DNA of 64,000 nt from Nitratidesulfovibrio sp. SRB-5 (GTDB lineage Bacteria; Desulfobacterota; Desulfovibrionia; Desulfovibrionales; Desulfovibrionaceae), in assembly GCF_019931275.1 (NCBI RefSeq), contig NZ_JAIOTY010000001.1:1336650-1400649 (forward strand), in the 5' to 3' direction. The position numbers and the translations under genes are program-made. Below the pieces are notes generated by a model. That model did no database searches, was not told the DNA's origin, and saw nothing but the letters and a program-made list of their open reading frames with translations. Of this stretch, positions 58,113-64,000 are shown piece after piece; the first letter of the stretch is position 1; each line of letters begins with the position of its first letter.

Positions 58113-61100
58113 ATGCTCGACGATCCCGATTCCCCGCGACCCTGCGCCCCCATGACGGGTGACGCTGCTCCGGACATTGCCCCTGACGTCCTTCCTGATG
58201 CTGCCCCAGACGCCGCTCCAGGCACTTCCGGCAAGACAGCGGAGACACCCCTTTCCGGCGAACCTTCCCCACCTTGCCCACCTTCCGTTCCGCCCGTTCC
58301 GCCTGCCCCGGCAGTGCCTCCCGCGCCCCCGCACGGGCACGGCCTGCTTGGCGCCATCACCGGCGCGCTGGTGGATTCGCGGCTGGTGCCGCTGCTGATC
58401 CTGGGCGCGCTGCTGCTGGGCGTGGCGGCCATCCTGCTGACACCCAGCGAGGAAGAACCGCAGATCATCGTGCCCATGATCGACATCCACGTGCGCATGC
58501 CGGGGGCCACCCCGGCAGAAGTGGAGACGCGCGTGGTTGGCCCCATGGAAAAACTGCTCTGGGAGATTCCCGGCGTGGAGTACGTCTACTCCACCTCCAT
58601 GGACGGCGAGGCCATGGCCATCGTGCGCTTCAAGGTGGGCGAAGACCCGGAGCGCAGCCTCATCCGCACCTACGGCAAGCTGTACCAGCATCTGGACTGG
58701 ATACCCCCCGGCTGTTCGCAGCCGCTGCTGAAGCCGCGCTCCATCGACGACGTGCCGGTGATGGCCCTGACCTTTGGCAGCGCCACGCGCGGCGCGCGCG
58801 ACCTGCGGGCCGTGGCCCTGCTGGTGAACAACGCGGTGCGCGCCCTGCCCGGCGTGGCCCAGACCACCATCACCGGCGGCCTGCGGCGCGAGGTGGCCGT
58901 GCAGCCCGACCCGCAGCGGCTGCGCGCCGTGGGGCTGGACCTGGCCGGACTGGCGCAGGCGCTGGGCGTGCGCAACCAGGCCGCGCTGGCGGGCGAGATG
59001 GTGGCGGGCGGGCACGCCTTTTCCGTACGGCTGGACGGTTTTTTGCGCACCCCGCAAGAGGTGGCCGAAACCGTGGTGGCCGTGGCGGACGGACGCCCGG
59101 TACTGCTGCGCGACGTGGCCGCCATCAGCGACGAGCAGCCGGAGCCGGACCAGTACGTGTTCACCGCCGCCGGGCCTGCCGCGCACCAGAAGCACATCAA
59201 CCTGCCGCCGGGGCGCATGCTGCCCGCCGTCACCCTGTCCGTGGCCAAGCGGCCCGGCGTCAACGCGCGCGACCTGACCCTTGCGGTGCGCAAGGTGGTG
59301 GACGACCGGCGCGGGGTGGACATTCCGCCCGACGTAGAGGTGCTGGTCACCCGCGACTACGGGGCCACGGCGCAGGCCAAGGCCGACGAACTGCTGGAGC
59401 ACCTGGTGCTGGCCGCCGTTTCCGTGGGGGGCATCGTGGCGCTGTTCCTGGGGCTGCGGGCCAGCGTGGTGGTGATGGTGGCGGTGCCGGTGACCCTGGC
59501 GGTCACCCTGGCCACCTACTACCTGCTGGGCTACACCCTGAACCGGGTCACCCTGTTCGCGCTCATCTTCTGCATCGGGATACTGGTGGACGACCCCATC
59601 GTGGACGTGGAGAACATCGTCCGCCACCTGCGCCTGCCGGGCAACGACAAGCGCCCCCTGCGCGCCGTGGTGGTGGAGGCGGTGAACGAGGTGCGCGCCC
59701 CGCTGGTGCTGGCCACCTTCACCGTCATCGCGGCCATCATGCCCATGGCCTTCGTGGGCGGGCTGATGGGGCCGTACATGCGGCCCATGCCGGTGGGGGC
59801 ATCGGTGGCCATGCTGTTGTCCATGGCCGTGGCCTTCGGCATCACCCCGTGGACGGCGCGGCACGTGCTGCGCCCCGTCGGCGGCGCGCAGGGGCATGGG
59901 CACGGCGAAGGGCCGGAGGACTGGGGCACCCGCCAGTACCGCCGCCTGATGGGCATGCTGCTGCACGCCCCGCACCGGCGCTGGCTGTTCCTGGGGGGCG
60001 TGGCCGCGCTGCTGGTGCTGGCCTGCTCGCTGGTGCCGCTGCGGGCGGTAATGGTCAAGATGCTGCCCTTCGACAACAAGAGCGAATTTCAGGTGGTGGT
60101 GGACATGCCCACGGGCACCCCGCTGGAGGCCACCGCCCGTGCCGCCGCCGACATGGCCGACGCGCTGCTGACCATGCCGGAGGTGACCGACTGCCAGGTG
60201 TACGCGGGCACCGCCGCGCCGTTCACCTTCAGCGGACTGATCCGCCACTACTACCTGCGTTCCGGGCAGGAAATGGCGGACGTGCAGGTGAATCTGGCGG
60301 ACAAGGGCCGACGCAAGGCCGCCAGCCACGACATCGCCAAGCGGGCGCGCGAAATGTTGGTCCCGGTGGCCGCGCGCCACGGCGCGCGCATCAAGGTGGT
60401 GGAGGTGCCCCCCGGACCGCCGGTGCTGCAAACGCTGGTGGCGGAAATCTACGGCCCGGACGAGGCCGGGCGGCTGCGCGTGGCGGAGCAGGTGAAGGGC
60501 GTGTTTGCCGCGACGCCCAGCGTGGTGGACGTGGACTGGTACGTCAGCGACCCGCGCCGCGAGCAGCGCATCGTCATCGAGCCGGACAAGGCCGCGTTGG
60601 CTGGGGTGTCGCCCGAACGGGCGCGCCAGGTGGTGCAGGCGGCCATAGGCGGCGTGACCACGGGCCTGCTGCACGACCCGGACGCGCGCGAGGACGTGCC
60701 GGTGGTGGTGCGCCTGCCGCGCGAGCGCCGGGCCGTTCCGCCCGACCTTGCCGCCCTGCACGTGACGGCGGATGCCGGACGCGGCGGCGCGCAGGTGCCG
60801 CTTTCGGCCTTCGCCCGCATCGAGGAACGCATCCAGCCGCGCGCCATCTACCACAAGAACCTGCAATCGGTGGTCTACGTCACCGCCGACATGGCCGGGG
60901 CGGAAGAAAGCCCCCCCTACGCCATGGCCCGCATCGACGCGTCCCTGCGCGAGCTGGGCGACAAGGGCGAGGGCGCATGGCAGCGCCACGCCGGGGCGCG
61001 GCTGGACACCCTGTACACCCGCCAGCCGGAATCGCTGCGCGGCTTCAGCCTGAAGTGGGACGGAGAATGGCAGATCACCTACGAGGTGTTCCGGGACATG

Positions 61101-61580
61101 GGCGTGGCCTTCGCCGCCGTCATGGTGCTGGTGTACATGCTCACGGTGGGGTGGTTCGGCTCGTACACCACGCCCATCGCCATCATGTCGCCCATCCCGC
61201 TTTCGCTCATCGGCATCATTCCGGCCCACGCGGCGCTGGGGGCGTTTTTCACGGCCACGTCCATGATCGGGTTCATCGCCGGGGCGGGCATCGTGGTGCG
61301 CAATTCCATCATTCTGGTGGACTTCATCGAGGTGCGCCGGTCGGAGGGCGCGCCGCTGGACGTGGCCGTGGTGGAGGCCGGAGCGGTGCGCTTCCGGCCC
61401 ATGCTGCTCACCGCGCTGTCGGTGGTGGCCGGGGCCTTCGTCATCCTGTTCGACCCCATTTTCCAGGGGCTGGCCATTTCGCTGCTGGCGGGCGAGGTGG
61501 CGGCCACGGTGTTCTCGCGCATGGTGGTGCCGGTGCTGTACTACCTCGACCAGCACCGCAGGAACCCGGCGGGCGGGTAG
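58113..61580 (+). CDS. RND-family efflux pump inner-membrane subunit
   Basis: 1155 residues. A disordered N-terminal extension of about 75 residues contains Asp-Pro tetrapeptides (DAAP, DIAP, DVLP, DAAP, DAAP) and a proline-rich run. The RND body then begins at SRLVPLLILGALLLGVAAIL. The proton-relay helix has FCIGILVDDPIVDVENIVRH with the paired aspartates. Twelve membrane helices and two large periplasmic loops are evident. No outer-membrane channel gene is adjacent. The sequence resembles the HAE/CusA-like group, but substrate cannot be assigned. Confidence 0.92.
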   Translation: MLDDPDSPRPCAPMTGDAAPDIAPDVLPDAAPDAAPGTSGKTAETPLSGEPSPPCPPSVPPVPPAPAVPPAPPHGHGLLGAITGALVDSRLVPLLILGALLLGVAAILLTPSEEEPQIIVPMIDIHVRMPGATPAEVETRVVGPMEKLLWEIPGVEYVYSTSMDGEAMAIVRFKVGEDPERSLIRTYGKLYQHLDWIPPGCSQPLLKPRSIDDVPVMALTFGSATRGARDLRAVALLVNNAVRALPGVAQTTITGGLRREVAVQPDPQRLRAVGLDLAGLAQALGVRNQAALAGEMVAGGHAFSVRLDGFLRTPQEVAETVVAVADGRPVLLRDVAAISDEQPEPDQYVFTAAGPAAHQKHINLPPGRMLPAVTLSVAKRPGVNARDLTLAVRKVVDDRRGVDIPPDVEVLVTRDYGATAQAKADELLEHLVLAAVSVGGIVALFLGLRASVVVMVAVPVTLAVTLATYYLLGYTLNRVTLFALIFCIGILVDDPIVDVENIVRHLRLPGNDKRPLRAVVVEAVNEVRAPLVLATFTVIAAIMPMAFVGGLMGPYMRPMPVGASVAMLLSMAVAFGITPWTARHVLRPVGGAQGHGHGEGPEDWGTRQYRRLMGMLLHAPHRRWLFLGGVAALLVLACSLVPLRAVMVKMLPFDNKSEFQVVVDMPTGTPLEATARAAADMADALLTMPEVTDCQVYAGTAAPFTFSGLIRHYYLRSGQEMADVQVNLADKGRRKAASHDIAKRAREMLVPVAARHGARIKVVEVPPGPPVLQTLVAEIYGPDEAGRLRVAEQVKGVFAATPSVVDVDWYVSDPRREQRIVIEPDKAALAGVSPERARQVVQAAIGGVTTGLLHDPDAREDVPVVVRLPRERRAVPPDLAALHVTADAGRGGAQVPLSAFARIEERIQPRAIYHKNLQSVVYVTADMAGAEESPPYAMARIDASLRELGDKGEGAWQRHAGARLDTLYTRQPESLRGFSLKWDGEWQITYEVFRDMGVAFAAVMVLVYMLTVGWFGSYTTPIAIMSPIPLSLIGIIPAHAALGAFFTATSMIGFIAGAGIVVRNSIILVDFIEVRRSEGAPLDVAVVEAGAVRFRPMLLTALSVVAGAFVILFDPIFQGLAISLLAGEVAATVFSRMVVPVLYYLDQHRRNPAGG
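58161..58220 (+). repeat. In-frame 12-bp repeat in the RND pump N-terminus
   Basis: Five diverged 12-bp units encode DAAP-DIAP-DVLP-DAAP-DAAP ahead of the first membrane helix. Confidence 0.8.
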
Positions 61581-61604
61581 GAGAGACCTGAACGCGAACG
61601 AAAG

Positions 61605-61651
61605 CCGCCCGCGCGGCCCCGACCACTCATGGCTGGGGACCGCGCGGGCGG
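61605..61651. terminator. Bidirectional terminator between the RND pump and lpxB
   Basis: CCGCCCGCGCGG (61605-61616) pairs with CCGCGCGGGCGG (61640-61651), with extra CCCC/GGGG pairing inside. AAAG precedes and TTTG follows, so both converging transcripts could stop here. Confidence 0.8.
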
Positions 61652-61695
61652 TTTGTTGCGTTTGCAGGCTGACGTTTCGGTGTGTTCAGGTGTGA

Positions 61696-62973
61696 TCAGG
61701 CGTGGGCGGACATCTCTTCCAGAATGATCCGCGCTGCGGCATCCGCCGCGCCGGGGGGGCCGCAGCGGCGGCGCAGGTCGGCCAGGTCGGCGCGCACGCG
61801 GTCCAGTTCGCCGGGGGTATCCAGCCAGCGGCTGGCGTGGCGGGCCAGTACGGCGCCGTCGGCGTTTTCCTGCAACAGTTCGGGAAACACTTCGCGGTTC
61901 AGCACGAGGTTGGGCAGGCTGACCCACCGGACCTTCACCAGCCGCTTGCCCAGCCAGTACGAGAACGGCGACACCCGGTAGGCCACCAGCGTGGGCACGC
62001 CCAGCAGCGCCGTTTCCAGCGTGGCCGTGCCCGATGCGGCCAGCAGCAGCTGGCAGGTGCGCAGGGTGGCGTAGCGGTCGTCGGGCGATTCGATGGTCAG
62101 GGGCACGTCGGCGGGCCACAGGGCGCGCAGGGCGTCCTCGGTCACGTTGGGGGCGCGCACGCAGTGGAAGGACAGGCCGGGGCGGTCCGCCAGCAGCAGC
62201 CGGGCAGCCTTGCCGTATTCCGGCATCAGCGCCTCTATCTCCTTGCGGCGGCTGCCGGGCATCAGACCGATGCGCCCCGGCACGGGGGCGATGGCGTCCA
62301 GCCGCTGCCAGTCCATCATGTCCAGCAGCGGGTTGCCCACGTAGTCCACGTCCATGCCGTGGCGGCGGTAGAACTCCACCTCGAAGGGCAGGATGCAGAT
62401 CATCCGGCGGATGTGGCGGCGGATGAAGTTGACCCGCCCGGTGCGCCACGCCCATATCTTGGGGCTGATGTAGTAATGCACCGGAATGCCCAGCGCGTGG
62501 GCGGCACTGGCGATGCGGAAGTTGAATTCCGGCGCGTCGATGAGCACCACCGCGTCGGGCCTGCGCGCGGCCAGTTCGGCCTTGATGCGGCGCAGCATGC
62601 CGAGGATGCGCGGCAGGTAGCCCAGCACCTCGGTGATGCCCATGACGGACAGGTCTTCCACCCGCAGGATGGCGTCCTGCCCGGCACCGCGCAGGTGCGG
62701 TCCGCCCATGCCGATGCAGCGCAACGACGGGTCGCGGCGGCGCAGGGCCTCCAGCAGGTGTCCGCCGTGCATGTCGCCGGATAGTTCACCGGCGTTGATC
62801 CACACGGTGCGCGGCGGGGGGGTGGGGGCTGCGCCAGTCGTTGGGCCAGTCGTTGCGCCCGACGTTGCGCCAGACGTTGCGCCCGACGTTGCGCCCGACG
62901 TGGGGGCGGACGCTGCGGCAACGAGGGCGGCCGCTTCGGCAGGCTCCGCGCCCGGCTGGGGGGTGTTCGTCAT
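61696..62973 (-). CDS. lpxB: Lipid-A-disaccharide synthase
   Basis: Joins UDP-diacylglucosamine and lipid X in lipid A synthesis. 425 residues. The conserved body starts at VWINAGELSGDMHGGHLLEA and continues with GMGGPHLRGAG, YISPKIWAWRTGR and LPFEVEFYRRHGMDVDYVGN. Ahead of it is an unusual 55-residue low-complexity N-terminus with four SGAT tetrapeptides from a 12-bp array (62851-62898). No better internal start with a ribosome-binding site was found, so the extension is kept. It begins 10 bases after the upstream gene's stop. Confidence 0.93.
   Translation of the reverse strand: MTNTPQPGAEPAEAAALVAAASAPTSGATSGATSGATSGATTGPTTGAAPTPPPRTVWINAGELSGDMHGGHLLEALRRRDPSLRCIGMGGPHLRGAGQDAILRVEDLSVMGITEVLGYLPRILGMLRRIKAELAARRPDAVVLIDAPEFNFRIASAAHALGIPVHYYISPKIWAWRTGRVNFIRRHIRRMICILPFEVEFYRRHGMDVDYVGNPLLDMMDWQRLDAIAPVPGRIGLMPGSRRKEIEALMPEYGKAARLLLADRPGLSFHCVRAPNVTEDALRALWPADVPLTIESPDDRYATLRTCQLLLAASGTATLETALLGVPTLVAYRVSPFSYWLGKRLVKVRWVSLPNLVLNREVFPELLQENADGAVLARHASRWLDTPGELDRVRADLADLRRRCGPPGAADAAARIILEEMSAHA
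62851..62898 (-). repeat. In-frame 12-bp repeat in the lpxB N-terminus
   Basis: Four units of CGTTGCGCCCGA (one with a single change), encoding SGAT four times on the minus strand, with diverged units on both sides. Confidence 0.92.
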
Positions 62974-62983
62974 GCCCTGCCGC

Positions 62984-63967
62984 CTACGCGCCCATGCTTG
63001 CCGTGGTGGCCGGAGACGGCGTGGGCCGCAGCCGGTCGTACAGCCGGATCAGCAGCATCACCACCACCATGGAGAAGATCAGCCGCGCCCACAGGGTGCC
63101 GCCAAGGTGCGCGCCGATGAGGGCCATCAGCAGGGTGTCCTCGATGAGCGCGTGCGACAGGCCCATGAGCGACAGCGAACTGAACACGTCGCGCGGGGGC
63201 ACCTTGCCGCCCTGCACCTCGTGCACGATGAGTCCGCCGCCGTAGGCGATGCCAAGGCTGAGGCCCACGATGGTGATGGTGGCGGCGTTGTCGCCGATGC
63301 CCATCAACCGCAGCACCGGGCGCAGGCAGGCGTTGAGCAGCCGGGTGATGCCCGCGGCGTCCAGCACGCGCATCAGGCCCATCAGCACCAGCACGATGCC
63401 GAAGACCGAGATCAGGTTGCGCGCCTCGTTCCAGGCCCAGGCGGCCAGGGTGGCCGGGGCCTCGCGCGGGGCCCACAGCATGGTGGCGGGTTCGGAAAGG
63501 TAGCCGGTGGCGTCGAAGAAGGCGCGCATCAGCATGCCGCACAGCAGCGCCCCGCCAAAGCGCAGCACGATCTGGGTGGTCATGTTCAGGCCGCACTGCT
63601 GGGCAATGCGCCCTTCCACCAGCACGTTGTGGGCGATGAGGGTCATGGTGGCGAAGGTGGTCACCTGGGCCACGCTCAGCTGTTCCATGCCCGGCAGCAG
63701 CCCGGCGTACACGAACAGGCCGCTGTAGATGTTCACCAGCATGCTGGTGGCCCACGACAGGCCAAGGTCGGCGGGCAGGCCCACCAGCCCCATGACGGGT
63801 GACAGAGGCAGGGCCAGGTAGCGCACCAGGTCCAGTTCGGTCAGCACCTTGACCACGATGATGATGGGCACCATCACCTTGACCAGCGTCAGCCAGACGT
63901 GGAAGGCGTCCCTTGTGGTGCCGTGCGCGGCGCGTGCGAGCGTGCGGAGGGTTTCGGCGGGCGGCAT
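62984..63967 (-). CDS. Nucleoside-recognition (Gate) domain membrane protein
   Basis: 327 residues with about eight hydrophobic segments. Two Gate-type halves can be seen: LVKVMVPIIIVVKVLTELDL with PADLGLSWATSMLVNIYSGL, and a second half with GLSLGIAYGGGLIVHEVQGG and LSLMGLSHALIEDTLLMALI. This Gate arrangement occurs in nucleoside transporters, FeoB and the sporulation proteins SpmA/SpmB. The transported substrate is unknown. The ATG lies 33 bases from the window end, so its promoter or operon partner may be beyond the window. lpxB follows closely. Confidence 0.85.
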   Translation of the reverse strand: MPPAETLRTLARAAHGTTRDAFHVWLTLVKVMVPIIIVVKVLTELDLVRYLALPLSPVMGLVGLPADLGLSWATSMLVNIYSGLFVYAGLLPGMEQLSVAQVTTFATMTLIAHNVLVEGRIAQQCGLNMTTQIVLRFGGALLCGMLMRAFFDATGYLSEPATMLWAPREAPATLAAWAWNEARNLISVFGIVLVLMGLMRVLDAAGITRLLNACLRPVLRLMGIGDNAATITIVGLSLGIAYGGGLIVHEVQGGKVPPRDVFSSLSLMGLSHALIEDTLLMALIGAHLGGTLWARLIFSMVVVMLLIRLYDRLRPTPSPATTASMGA

Positions 63968-64000
63968 GTGGTTTCCCTTTGGTATCCTGATCGTTGGTGG

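Noticed and set aside
56736-61556. 1600-codon minus-strand open frame across the RND genes
   Set aside because: Histidine/glycine-rich antisense shadow; the plus strand encodes clear RND adaptor and pump proteins.

Overview
The window is a high-GC bacterial chromosome segment. Its protein sequences, gene order and codon use point to a Desulfovibrionaceae sulfate reducer of the Nitratidesulfovibrio / Desulfovibrio vulgaris type. This is inferred from protein resemblance only; no database was searched.

Layout. (1) 1-2652: end of the str operon (rpsL tail, rpsG, fusA), closed by a strong terminator; no tuf gene follows. (2) 2742-3437: a roughly 700-base gene-free, hairpin-rich leader. (3) 3438-17578: one unbroken S10-spc-alpha ribosomal cluster on the + strand, rpsJ to rplQ with secY, map and rpoA, ending in a terminator. 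(4) 17774-19785, minus strand: a LysR regulator translationally coupled to selD. The selD reading frame continues upstream through an in-frame UGA to an ATG, so SelD is itself a selenoprotein (Sec15), and a SECIS-like hairpin follows the UGA. (5) 20126-26905: tRNA-Leu(UAG), then the protein quality-control genes tig, clpP, clpX and lon. (6) 27204-29027: an envelope operon of two FlgO-like proteins around a small lipoprotein. (7) 29406-32884: a zinc-uptake locus znuA-znuC-znuB with a Fur/Zur regulator and a perfect inverted-repeat operator candidate upstream of znuA. (8) 33400-42147: ispG-proS and xseA-M23 peptidase-xseB-ispA-dxs, which carry several steps of non-mevalonate isoprenoid synthesis. 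(9) 42337-49609, minus strand: a chemoreceptor, a MarC protein, queD and dnaE. (10) 50066-52150: a small membrane protein, an HD-domain protein and a methyltransferase. (11) 52389-55105, minus strand: a lipoprotein, a HAD phosphatase and a DUF3179 protein. (12) 55353-64000: galE, a two-gene RND pump, lpxB and a nucleoside-recognition (Gate) membrane protein.

Two themes stand out beyond the gene list. First, trace elements: Sec-containing SelD with a selenium-type LysR regulator, and a Zur/Znu system in the same window as four zinc-finger ribosomal proteins (S14, S4, L36 and an L24 with a cysteine tail). Second, short tandem repeats are unusually common. Arrays with 9-, 14- and 31-bp periods lie between genes. 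In-frame 12-, 15- and 18-bp arrays lie inside znuA, galE, the RND pair and lpxB, always in signal peptides, tails or linkers. A dispersed palindromic element is present in two close copies and one diverged copy. Long antisense open frames over dnaE, the RND pump and the ribosomal genes are high-GC artefacts and are not annotated.
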